Below, one piece after another: positions 41,873 through 49,015 of a stretch of DNA of 64,000 bases. The first letter of the stretch is position 1. The number at the start of each line of letters is the position of its first letter. The translations under genes and the position numbers were made by a program. The stretch spans positions 2,181,501 through 2,245,500 of the forward strand of contig NZ_JAJJMP010000001.1 of assembly GCF_020905415.1 (NCBI RefSeq). Reading direction: 5' to 3'. Origin of the DNA: Myroides oncorhynchi. GTDB lineage: Bacteria > Bacteroidota > Bacteroidia > Flavobacteriales > Flavobacteriaceae. Below the pieces are notes generated by a model. That model saw nothing but the letters and a program-made list of their open reading frames with translations, was not told where the DNA came from and ran no database searches.

Positions 41873-42439
41873 TTATAATGTTTTGTTTCTGAGTCTGCTT
41901 AGAGTTTCTGGGCTCATTCCTAACATAGATGCAATGTATTGATGGGGAACTTCATTAAATAAGGATCCTGATTGCTTAAAGAAAGATAAGTACCGTTGTT
42001 CTGCTGTTAAGGTTAGAAATTCTAAAATTCGGACTTCCATCTGCTCAAAACAATGACCTATAAAGAAACGTTCCTTCTCTAGCCAATTGTTTACTTGTGA
42101 AGAAAGGAGATGATAATTCTTTTGAGTTATGTAAATAGCTTTTACTGGAGTAATTGCTTCGATGGTCCACTTAATAGGAGTATTGAATATCCAGGTAGAT
42201 AAGTCGGTGATAAAATAATTAGGGCTACCTATCCACTGTGTTACTTCTTTTCCATCCATTAATGTATAGACTCTTACATATCCTTCTAAAATGTAATAGA
42301 GATGACAGTTTTTAGATAGATCAGAGATTAGTATTTCTCCTTTGTCAAACTTAATGGGAACGAATAAGTCCTCCGCTACCTTAACTTCTTGCGTTGATAG
42401 TTGCAGAGACCGCTGTAGTTGTTGAGATAGTTTAGTCAT
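41873..42439 (-). CDS. Crp/Fnr-family transcriptional regulator
   Basis: 188-residue regulator. The cyclic-nucleotide-like sensory domain covers about 15-120 (FDKGEILISDLSKNCHLYYILEGYVRVYTLMDGKE), and the winged-helix C-terminus about 140-188. The recognition helix reads MSPETLSRLRNKTL, with the E-x-x-S-R pattern that in FNR contacts TTGAT. The four N-terminal Cys of FNR are absent, so it is not an iron-sulfur oxygen sensor. It is encoded upstream of cobT on the minus strand with 99 bases between, and may regulate neighbouring genes. A start 5 codons upstream is possible; MTKLSQQL is preferred. Confidence 0.9.
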   Translation of the reverse strand: MTKLSQQLQRSLQLSTQEVKVAEDLFVPIKFDKGEILISDLSKNCHLYYILEGYVRVYTLMDGKEVTQWIGSPNYFITDLSTWIFNTPIKWTIEAITPVKAIYITQKNYHLLSSQVNNWLEKERFFIGHCFEQMEVRILEFLTLTAEQRYLSFFKQSGSLFNEVPHQYIASMLGMSPETLSRLRNKTL

Positions 42440-42450
42440 ATAGTAAAAAT

Positions 42451-42480
42451 ACAAAAAAAAACGCCTATTAGGCGTTTTTG
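42451..42480 (-). terminator. Terminator after DUF4369 lipoprotein gene
   Basis: Short stem CGCCT/AGGCG with a 3-base loop, extended by A:T pairs and followed on the minus strand by nine U residues. Confidence 0.78.
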
Positions 42481-42481
42481 T

Positions 42482-43243
42482 TTATTGTTGAGCTTCTGTA
42501 GAAGTATTATTTTGTGTTGTAATCTCAGCTTCTGCAGCTTTTCTTTCTTTGATGTATTGGTCTAGCTGTTTACCATACTTGCGGTTTAATACCTCTTGTG
42601 ATAAAGAATTATAAATTGTATCTAACAGTTTAGTGTTTGCATCATATAGGTCTGTTAAAGCAATGTAAGGGCTTGCATCAGCATCTTTATGCGTTATAGC
42701 ATAATTCACAGCATTTAGATATTTTCGAATAGTAAGCTTTTTGGATAGATTGTTTAAACTATCTTTTTTTACATTGTTATTCTCCTTATCAGCATTAAAG
42801 ATATCTACTAGAAGACTATTTTGTCTATCTATAATAAGAGCGCGAGTCTTTACATAATCATCATAAACTTCTTGATTTTTAGAACCTGTAATTTTTGCAT
42901 CATTATAGAAGTTCTTAAGAGAAGTGTTAATAGTCATTTGACCTGGTTCTGCAAAGAACATAATTTGATTGTCTTGTGAAGTAGAATGACCTCTATCTAA
43001 GGTTAAAAAGAATACTTCAGGAGAATCTATATTAAGTGAAAACTTAAAGGTAGAGTTGCCATTTACTGTTAGAGAGTCGATTGCTTTAAATACAGTATCT
43101 TGTATTTGATAAAGGTAAAGTTTACCTTGTTTAAAACCATCAACATTACCTGTTACAGTAAGGTTACCTTTAGCATCTTCTTTATTACAAGATACAAATG
43201 AAGCCCCGATAGCTAAGAAAAGAGCACAGATAATTTTTTTCAT
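42482..43243 (-). CDS. DUF4369 domain-containing lipoprotein
   Basis: Lipoprotein of 253 residues. The signal peptide ends ASFVSC (Cys at about 19). GNLTVTGNVDGFKQGKLYLYQIQDTVFKAIDSLTVNGNSTFKF is the DUF4369 N-terminal module that in related proteins precedes a thioredoxin-like domain. Here the thioredoxin part is missing; instead there is a helical segment and a disordered, Gln/Thr/Glu-rich tail. Probably periplasmic-facing. A longer open frame to 43318 runs into the ybaB stop region and is rejected; the gene starts 4 bases after ybaB and is co-transcribed. Confidence 0.82.
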   Translation of the reverse strand: MKKIICALFLAIGASFVSCNKEDAKGNLTVTGNVDGFKQGKLYLYQIQDTVFKAIDSLTVNGNSTFKFSLNIDSPEVFFLTLDRGHSTSQDNQIMFFAEPGQMTINTSLKNFYNDAKITGSKNQEVYDDYVKTRALIIDRQNSLLVDIFNADKENNNVKKDSLNNLSKKLTIRKYLNAVNYAITHKDADASPYIALTDLYDANTKLLDTIYNSLSQEVLNRKYGKQLDQYIKERKAAEAEITTQNNTSTEAQQ

Positions 43244-43247
43244 AATA

Positions 43248-43571
43248 TTATTTAAAAAGGTCAAGTCCTGGAATATTTGGCATACCATCTTTTGCAGCAG
43301 CAGCAAGCTCAGCTTCATTGATATCTGATGCTTTCTCTATGGCGCGATTTAGAACTATGATTAGGTAGTCCTCTAGTTGCTCTCTATCTTCCATTAGTTC
43401 ATCAGAGATAGATAATGATCGAATTGTTCTATTAGCAGTTAAGGTTACTTTTAGAAGACCATCATTGCTTTGATCATCTATTAATACGGTATCTAATCTC
43501 TTTTTAGTTTCCTCTATTTTAGCTTGGGTTTCTTGTAGCTTACCCATCATTCCCATTAAGTCTCCAAACAT
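43248..43571 (-). CDS. YbaB/EbfC-family nucleoid-associated protein
   Basis: Small DNA-binding dimer of 107 residues. [27 protein letters not shown] is the typical N-terminal helix with Met/Leu zipper, [25 protein letters not shown] the central beta sheet, and [24 protein letters not shown] the C-terminal helix. The usual partner dnaX is not adjacent. An ATG-proximal extension to 43598 is in frame, but the family begins at MFGDLM. First gene of a pair with the DUF4369 lipoprotein. Confidence 0.9.
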   Translation of the reverse strand: MFGDLMGMMGKLQETQAKIEETKKRLDTVLIDDQSNDGLLKVTLTANRTIRSLSISDELMEDREQLEDYLIIVLNRAIEKASDINEAELAAAAKDGMPNIPGLDLFK

Positions 43572-43718
43572 GTCAAATGTATTTAAATTGAGTCGCAAAA
43601 ATATTAAAATCTTTTGAAGTTATACATTTTTGTTAGAGAATAGTTAATGTATTATATAGATTGTTTATTATTAGTGGATTATGTCAAAATCAAGTAAGAG
43701 AAATAAATTTAGACTACT

Positions 43719-43738
43719 ACTTACTTACTTACTTACTT
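43719..43738. repeat. (ACTT)5 tetranucleotide tandem repeat
   Basis: Five uninterrupted ACTT units, directly abutting repeat A copy 2. Length variation by slipped-strand mispairing would be expected, but no promoter or coding frame is clearly affected. Confidence 0.85.
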
Positions 43739-43897
43739 AACCCATACCCAGCCTTAGCCAAATACTATAAAGCAATTCTACTTCATAGCTCTTTCATTAA
43801 TTCTAAAACTATACACAGTATGCTTTAATCAATAATTAAAGATCTATTTTGTATAATTACTTTCGTTTATATGTATATCACTTATTCTGGGGGATAT
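43737..43897 (-). repeat. Dispersed repeat A, copy 2
   Basis: Inverted copy of the element at 28327-28488 and 61733-61895. On the minus strand it reads CCCCAGAAT at the left end, then ATACATATAAACGAAAG, TTATACAAAATAGATCT, ATGAAAGAGCTATGAAGTAG and TAGTATTTGGCTAAGGCTG. The right end GGGTATGGGTT has diverged from ATTCTGGGTT. Confidence 0.8.
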
Positions 43898-43959
43898 TGA
43901 TTAAAGAAAAAGCGACCTAGCTATTTGGGGGTAGTTAGGTCGCTTAAGAAAAAGAAAGT

Positions 43960-44184
43960 TTATTGTTTTTGTTGCATAATGAGTATTACATATATCGTGC
44001 CAAAAAATATAATTAGCGCTATTTTAGAAGCTGTAGGTATTATTTTGTTGTATTTACTGTGTTTGTAGAGACTATAAAACAGTTGTTTTAATCCATAGTA
44101 CAATGTATCGAAGTAACTTCTATCGAATATTTTACCCTTCCCTTCAACTATTGACTTAAAATGTAAGAGCTTTTTATTACAGTA
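43960..44184 (-). pseudogene. Start-less remnant of a small membrane-protein gene
   Basis: An open frame of 74 codons on the minus strand without ATG or any convincing start. It reads with protein-like composition: a charged part containing FKSIVEGKGKIFDRSYFDTL, then YGLKQLFYSLYKHSKY, and a membrane helix ASKIALIIFFGTIYVILI before the stop. An in-frame stop lies just upstream, so the 5' part is gone. It looks like the C-terminal end of a membrane protein gene, possibly of the DUF3667 type (uncertain). It lies between repeat A and repeat B copies. Confidence 0.45.
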
Positions 44185-44212
44185 TTATAGATGTGATTTT
44201 GATTCTATAGGA

Positions 44213-44356
44213 GTACTAAGCTATAGGAGAATTCCGCATCAATAAGTGGAACATTATCCGAGAAAGAGCTCCTTTATACGACTATTTACGGTGTATCTAC
44301 GAGGAATCCTCGAGCAATTTAGCACAAAGCCTTATTCCAGTTAGGATTGAGAGGTG
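44213..44356 (-). repeat. Dispersed repeat B, copy 2
   Basis: Inverted copy of 1457-1605, about 70 percent identical by eye, with longest shared blocks CTCTCAATCC and CCGTAAATAGTCG. The distal ATTGAGAG end of copy 1 is not kept here. No coding frame. Confidence 0.65.
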
Positions 44357-44722
44357 TCTTAAAAGAAATAGAAAATCTATAACTATAATTAAGTGGTTTA
44401 AATACAGTTGATTATGTTTTGAGGTGTTGAAAAAAAAGGAATATTTTTTTTTGTAAATTGAGCGTTTAACGGTAAAAATGAAGAGTATTTAGAAAAAATG
44501 AATGAATAAAGCTTTAAAATAGGCGTTTAAATAGAGGAATAAGTAGATAAAATAAAAAAATTAAATTCATTAATCCTTAGATTAAGTGTGGTATTTGTAA
44601 CTCATAAAGTTTTATTTAAATTAGAACGATGTGTAAAACTTAATCTACGACAAGTAGATAAGAGTGTTTCTCAGCATATTATTGTAAGATAAAGAATTAA
44701 TAACCCAAAAAAACAGATAGAT

Positions 44723-45040
44723 ATGAAAGAGGAATTTGTAACTTTAGACGTAAATAAAAATGCTGATACGAAGCGTTTTGAGTTGACAGTCGATAGCTAT
44801 ACTGCATTTATCGATTATGCAGAAGAAGGTAAAGTCATTCAGCTTATTCATACAGAGAGTCCAGAAGAGTTAGCTGGTAGAGGTGTGGCAACTGCTTTAA
44901 TCGAGAAGAGTTTAATGTATATTGAGGATAACGGCTATGAGTTATTCCCACTGTGTCCTTTAGTCTACGCATATATTAAGCGCCATCCTGAGTGGAAGCG
45001 CATCGTCTCTAAGGTATTCCCAGCGTATGATAAATTATAA
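44723..45040 (+). CDS. YjdJ-type GNAT acetyltransferase
   Basis: Small N-acetyltransferase-fold protein of 105 residues, the minimal GNAT form. VDSYTAFIDYAEEGKVIQLIHTESPEELAGRGVATALIEKSLMYIEDNGYELFPLCPLVYAYIKRHPEW shows the acetyl-CoA loop GRGVATAL and the CPxVxxYxKRHPEW signature of the Yjdj/GCN5-like group. The acceptor is unknown. An FMN reductase gene follows 13 bases later in the same direction and is co-transcribed. Confidence 0.9.
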   Translation: MKEEFVTLDVNKNADTKRFELTVDSYTAFIDYAEEGKVIQLIHTESPEELAGRGVATALIEKSLMYIEDNGYELFPLCPLVYAYIKRHPEWKRIVSKVFPAYDKL

Positions 45041-45053
45041 TTAAATATAAGCT

Positions 45054-45581
45054 ATGAAAATATTAGGATTTGCTGCAAGTACATCAAGTACTTCGATTAA
45101 TAAGAAGTTAGTAGAATTTACCCTACCTATATTTCCTGAAGGAGAGCTTGAGGTAATTGATTTAAATGACTATCCAGTACCCTTGTTCTCAGTAGATCAA
45201 GAGAAGTTAGGATTCCCTGAAGGAGCTAACCGTTTTTTAGAGAAGATAAAAGAGTCAGATGCTATTATCTGTTCAATGTCTGAGCACAATCGAAACTGGA
45301 CAGCAGCTTTTAAAAATCTATTTGATTGGTGTTCTCGCAAGGAGTTAAAGTTATGGCAGAACAAACCAATGTTCGTGATGTCGACTTCTCCTGGTGGATA
45401 TGGAGGACAGAACTCACTGAATATCGCCAAGACGGTATTTCCACAGTTTGGAGGTCAGCTTATAGATACATTCGCATTGCCTAAATACTATGAGAACTTC
45501 GATGAGGTCAACGGTATTGTCAATGCTGAATTATTAACAGAATTAAAAGAGAAAATAGCAAAGTTTAGAGGGGGACTATAG
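45054..45581 (+). CDS. NAD(P)H-dependent FMN reductase
   Basis: Flavodoxin-fold oxidoreductase of 175 residues in the FMN_red family. GFAASTSSTSINKKLVEF is the FMN phosphate loop; DAIICSMSEHNRNWTAAFKNLFDWCSR and PMFVMSTSPGGYGGQNSL are conserved blocks for flavin and substrate binding. It probably reduces FMN, quinones or azo/nitro compounds with NAD(P)H. It follows the GNAT gene and ends at a hairpin shared with the convergent HxlR regulator gene. Confidence 0.9.
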   Translation: MKILGFAASTSSTSINKKLVEFTLPIFPEGELEVIDLNDYPVPLFSVDQEKLGFPEGANRFLEKIKESDAIICSMSEHNRNWTAAFKNLFDWCSRKELKLWQNKPMFVMSTSPGGYGGQNSLNIAKTVFPQFGGQLIDTFALPKYYENFDEVNGIVNAELLTELKEKIAKFRGGL

Positions 45582-45606
45582 TAGTTTTTTTGATTTATAT
45601 TTTTTG

Positions 45607-45637
45607 AAAGCCAAGGATGAGAGTCTTTGGCTTTTTT
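45607..45637. terminator. Terminator between FMN reductase and HxlR genes
   Basis: Stem AAAGCCAAGGA/TCTTTGGCTTT with a G:U pair, loop TGAGAG, followed by T residues. A diverged copy of the same hairpin sequence occurs near 47071-47105. Confidence 0.85.
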
Positions 45638-45986
45638 AGTTTACATTAGTTATTATTTGTTCCTTCTCTATTTGTTTCTCAGCCCATTGTTTTAAGTGTT
45701 TTATAAACGGCATAAGCTCTCTACCTGTATCCGTAAGTGAATATTCTACGCGTGGAGGTAGCTCTTGATAAGCTTCTCTGTGTACGATATGATCCTCTTC
45801 TAATTCGCGAAGAGCTTGAGTAAGCATCTTAGGGGTAATATCGGATAGCGCTTTTCTCAGTTCTCCATACCTCATAATATTCTTTACATGGAGGTACCAT
45901 AAGATACGACCTTTATACTTGCCACCTATTCTTCTAAAAGCGTAGTCAACAGGACAAGAAGGTTCGTTAGGGATTATTTTTTTCAT
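45636..45986 (-). CDS. HxlR-family transcriptional regulator
   Basis: Winged-helix regulator of 116 residues. Conserved N-terminal Cys in PSCPVDYAFRRIGGKYKGRILWYL, the recognition region RYGELRKALSDITPKMLTQALRELEEDHIVHREAYQ, and the wing PPRVEYSLTDTGRELMPFI are all typical. The Cys fits redox- or electrophile-sensing members such as QorR. It is divergent from the zinc-type oxidoreductase gene, and the 127 bases between them contain nested palindromes, so it probably controls that gene and itself. Confidence 0.94.
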   Translation of the reverse strand: MKKIIPNEPSCPVDYAFRRIGGKYKGRILWYLHVKNIMRYGELRKALSDITPKMLTQALRELEEDHIVHREAYQELPPRVEYSLTDTGRELMPFIKHLKQWAEKQIEKEQIITNVN

Positions 45987-46040
45987 AATTCTTTAAAAAT
46001 AGCAAACTGATATACAGTATTAGTATAGTTTAAGTAACTA

Positions 46041-46096
46041 AGGTACATAAAAGTACCTACTTGACTTGCGGTATAAAGGTAGATACTTTTGATTAA
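46041..46096. promoter_or_regulatory. Probable HxlR operator
   Basis: AGGTAC-ATAAAA-GTACCT at 46041-46058 is a perfect 6-bp-arm palindrome. Its right half is reused in a longer inverted repeat, AAAAGTACCTAC (46049-46060) with GTAGATACTTTT (one mismatch, ending about 46090). The position between divergent HxlR and oxidoreductase genes makes them the natural binding sites. Confidence 0.55.
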
Positions 46097-46113
46097 AACT
46101 TTAAATAAAAACA

Positions 46114-47061
46114 ATGAAAGCAATCGTATTAAACCAAGCAGGTAGTGTAGATAATCTGATATTAACTGAAGTAGCATTACCAACTATAAAATCAAATGAA
46201 GTATTAGTACAAGTAAAAGCTATAGGTATCAATCCTGTAGATGTAAAGTCAAGAGCGTATGAGGGTGTGAAACAATGGATATTCGGTAAGAAGGATGCTG
46301 TGATACTTGGATGGGATATAGCAGGTGTGGTGATAGAACTAGGAAGTGAAGTGACTAAATTTAAGATAGGAGATAAGGTGAGTGGTATGATTAACTTCTT
46401 CGGTGTGGGTGATGGCTATGCAGAGTATGTAGGAGCTTATGCTACACACCTTAGTTTAGTACCTCCCAATGTTACTTTAAAAGAAGGAGCTGCTATAGCG
46501 ATGGTGGGAAGTACTGCTTATCAAGCATTAGTAGATGTGGCAAAAGTAAAACAAGGAGATAAAGTATTAGTACACGCTGCATCAGGTGGTGTAGGACATA
46601 TAGCAGTACAGATCGCTAAGGCAAAAGGAGCTCATGTAATAGGCACGTCTTCTGCTAAGAATAAAGCTTTCGTGATGTCATTAGGAGCTGATGAGCATAT
46701 CGATTATACGAGTGAGCAATTAGTAGATAAGGTGGAGGCAGTAGATGTGGTAATAGATACGATACAAGGTGATACACTGTTAGAATCTATAAAAGTGGTT
46801 AAACAAGGAGGAATGATAGTGACATTACCTTCTCCTGAGATTAGCGAAGAGGTTTTAGCATTAGCTAAAGAGTGCGAGGTAAGTATTGTGTTTATGATGG
46901 TGGAGTCTAAAGAGGTGACAGTAGAAGCAGTAGCTCAACTAATGTCAGAAGGATTAGTGAAAGTACATATTAATGAGGAGTTCTCTTTTGAGGATATGGC
47001 TAAGGCTCACTTGACAGTGGAGACAAATAGAGTAGTGGGAAAAGTAGTGGTGACGTTGTAG
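46114..47061 (+). CDS. NADP-dependent oxidoreductase, quinone-reductase type
   Basis: Medium-chain dehydrogenase/reductase of 315 residues in the quinone oxidoreductase branch, without the catalytic zinc. The catalytic domain starts MKAIVLNQAGSVDNLILTEV; GINPVDVKSRAYEG and GWDIAGVVIELGSEV are conserved. The nucleotide-binding domain has HAASGGVGHIAVQIAKAKGAHVIGT and a VVIDTIQGD block. It probably reduces quinones or enals with NADPH. Divergent from HxlR, whose operator overlaps its promoter, which suggests induction by electrophiles. Confidence 0.92.
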   Translation: MKAIVLNQAGSVDNLILTEVALPTIKSNEVLVQVKAIGINPVDVKSRAYEGVKQWIFGKKDAVILGWDIAGVVIELGSEVTKFKIGDKVSGMINFFGVGDGYAEYVGAYATHLSLVPPNVTLKEGAAIAMVGSTAYQALVDVAKVKQGDKVLVHAASGGVGHIAVQIAKAKGAHVIGTSSAKNKAFVMSLGADEHIDYTSEQLVDKVEAVDVVIDTIQGDTLLESIKVVKQGGMIVTLPSPEISEEVLALAKECEVSIVFMMVESKEVTVEAVAQLMSEGLVKVHINEEFSFEDMAKAHLTVETNRVVGKVVVTL

Positions 47062-47070
47062 AATAAGAAT

Positions 47071-47105
47071 ACCAAAGATGAGAGTCTCTGGCTTTTCTCT
47101 TTTAT
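47071..47105 (+). terminator. Terminator of the quinone-reductase gene
   Basis: Weak stem CCAAAGA-TGAGAG-TCTCTGG, then TTTTCTCTTTT. The sequence is homologous to the hairpin at 45607-45637. Confidence 0.6.
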
Positions 47106-47213
47106 AGATTTTGTATTGACAGTAAGTAGCAAAGTTATTTTAATGTTAATAGCTTAAGTGTCCTGTGGTGATATCAATATATTTAGAACACAAAATATCT
47201 AATTAACGATATA

Positions 47214-48905
47214 ATGAATAAATTTTTTGCGCTGTTTACACTATTGATTTGTACTGTTTCTTTTGCTCAGAAAAGAGAGTTGAAAGAGGTAAGTTCTGAA
47301 AGTCTAATGCATGTATGGGGATTAGTCAAGTATAAACATCCTAATGTAAGTAGAGGTGGTTATGATATGGATCAAGAATTCTTAAAAGCATATTCTAGTC
47401 TAGAAATGATAAAGAGCGAAGAGGCTTTAAATACGTACTTAAAGCAATGGATAAAACAGTTTGACTCTTCTAAGCACCCTATTAAAAAAGACAAGATTAA
47501 AGTAAGTGAAGATAAATTATTTACTGCTAATGCTAAGTTTGAATGGATAGAGAATAGTCTCTATGATGAGGAGTTACAATCTATACTAATCGATTTAAAA
47601 GAGAATAGCAATTATGGAAAGTATTATCTAACGAACTATAAAATATCTGCTATGGTAAAGTTTGATCACGAAAAGCCATTGCCTAACTTTAGCAATGAGA
47701 AGGAAAACCACCGGATGCTGTTTTTATCTTCTTTTTGGAATAGTATCCGTTATGGGAATGTGAATATATATCTAACTGATACGCCATGGGATGAGGTATT
47801 GACTGAGTTCGTTCCAAGGTTTAAGACGAGTGAAGGAATAGAATTTGAGTATCTAAAAGATGAGCTTTTTGTAAAATTGAACGATTCACATAGTGATTAT
47901 CAAGCAAGCTATTTTCTTAAAAATAAAGTAAAGCGTTTTAGTACATATAAAACAAAAAATGTAAACGATTCGTTAGTCATAGTGACTATCTATGATCCTA
48001 TTATAGCTAAAGAGAGTAATATTGAATTAGGAGATATAATCTATAGAGTAGAAGGGATGTCTGTAAAGGAGTATAGAGAGAGTACTATAGGGAAGTATGT
48101 GAGTGTATCTAATCCCAATTATTTAAAAACATATGAGAATTATTATTTTCCAGCTTTAGGTGATCAAGAATCAATGAAAGTAAGCATAAAAAAGAAAGGA
48201 GGAGACATTATAGAAAGAACTATTCCTTTGTTAAAAGGAGAGGAGTTTGTAAGTTTTAAAACTATAGAATCACTTATTGATACACAGCAGTTTCCTGATT
48301 TAGGTAATGATATTGGGTATCTCTATTTGGGCAATGTTACAAAGAAAGAATTGAGCACTTTCTTTAAGGCTAATAGTAGTAAGGAAAACATTATCTTAGA
48401 TCTACGTAATTATCCTGAGAAGATACGCCTAGAGCATATTGCATCTTATCTATTACCTCATAAAACTACTTTTTTTAAATCATTAGATTGGTATGGTCCT
48501 GCATTAGGACAATGGGACAGTAAGGTGGGAGTTGCTAAAATTGCAGATCCTTTTGTTACAGGAAGGGAGAATAAGGATTATTATAAAGGAACAGTAGTAT
48601 TACTTGTAGATCATTATACGATGAGTGCAGCCGAATATATGGGGATGGGAATTCAGCAGGCGCCGAGATGTATTACCATAGGTAAGCAGACAGCAGGTGC
48701 AGTGACTAATCGTATACAAGTACTTCTGAAAGATGATACTACAATAGATTTCTCGGGTTATGGAGCTTTCTATCCTAATGATAAAGCATATAATGTTCAC
48801 CGAAATGGTTTAAAAATAGATTATATAGTACCTGAGTCTGCAAGTAATTATAATGCGTATGGGGTGATACAGTATGCGATGGATTTGATAAAAGGGGAGA
48901 AGTAG
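47214..48905 (+). CDS. S41-family secreted peptidase
   Basis: Periplasmic or surface serine peptidase-like protein of 563 residues. Signal peptide to about residue 18 (TVSFAQ). An N-terminal helical cap (about 25-115) is followed by a beta-rich region, a PDZ-like segment (about 265-330, ELGDIIYRVEGMSVKEY) and the tail-specific protease domain (about 355-540). The nucleophile Ser is in DHYTMSAAEYMGM and the general-base Lys in IGKQTAGAV, in the usual S41 order. SAAE replaces the commoner SASE, which is tolerated. Substrate unknown. Single gene. Confidence 0.88.
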   Translation: MNKFFALFTLLICTVSFAQKRELKEVSSESLMHVWGLVKYKHPNVSRGGYDMDQEFLKAYSSLEMIKSEEALNTYLKQWIKQFDSSKHPIKKDKIKVSEDKLFTANAKFEWIENSLYDEELQSILIDLKENSNYGKYYLTNYKISAMVKFDHEKPLPNFSNEKENHRMLFLSSFWNSIRYGNVNIYLTDTPWDEVLTEFVPRFKTSEGIEFEYLKDELFVKLNDSHSDYQASYFLKNKVKRFSTYKTKNVNDSLVIVTIYDPIIAKESNIELGDIIYRVEGMSVKEYRESTIGKYVSVSNPNYLKTYENYYFPALGDQESMKVSIKKKGGDIIERTIPLLKGEEFVSFKTIESLIDTQQFPDLGNDIGYLYLGNVTKKELSTFFKANSSKENIILDLRNYPEKIRLEHIASYLLPHKTTFFKSLDWYGPALGQWDSKVGVAKIADPFVTGRENKDYYKGTVVLLVDHYTMSAAEYMGMGIQQAPRCITIGKQTAGAVTNRIQVLLKDDTTIDFSGYGAFYPNDKAYNVHRNGLKIDYIVPESASNYNAYGVIQYAMDLIKGEK

Positions 48906-48987
48906 GAAGTATTACATTATATCCCACTGTACAAATCCCTTAATACTCATTTAAACCCCGCTAACAATTATTTAAGTTATAAAACCT

Positions 48988-48995
48988 TACTTTTG
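48988..48995 (+). promoter_or_regulatory. -7 box of the S9 peptidase gene
   Basis: TACTTTTG, matching TAnnTTTG, 28 bases before the ATG at 49016. Confidence 0.55.
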
Positions 48996-49015
48996 TGTTT
49001 TAACAATTGAAAATA

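Larger units (their letters stand above)
43572..44722. other. 1.15-kb accessory spacer with repeats and a gene remnant
   Basis: No intact gene. In order: the tetranucleotide tract (ACTT)5 at 43719-43738, repeat A copy 2 (inverted) at 43737-43897, a start-less open frame on the minus strand at 43960-44184, repeat B copy 2 (inverted) at 44213-44356, then about 365 bases of very AT-rich DNA before a GNAT gene. It is the densest cluster of unexplained structure in the window. Confidence 0.7.

Noticed and set aside
41873..42439. Oxygen-sensing FNR
   Set aside because: The recognition helix is FNR-like, but the N-terminal Cys cluster for an iron-sulfur centre is missing.
43719..43738. CRISPR-like array
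   Set aside because: The tetranucleotide repeat has no spacers, and no cas genes or regularly spaced repeats occur anywhere in the window.
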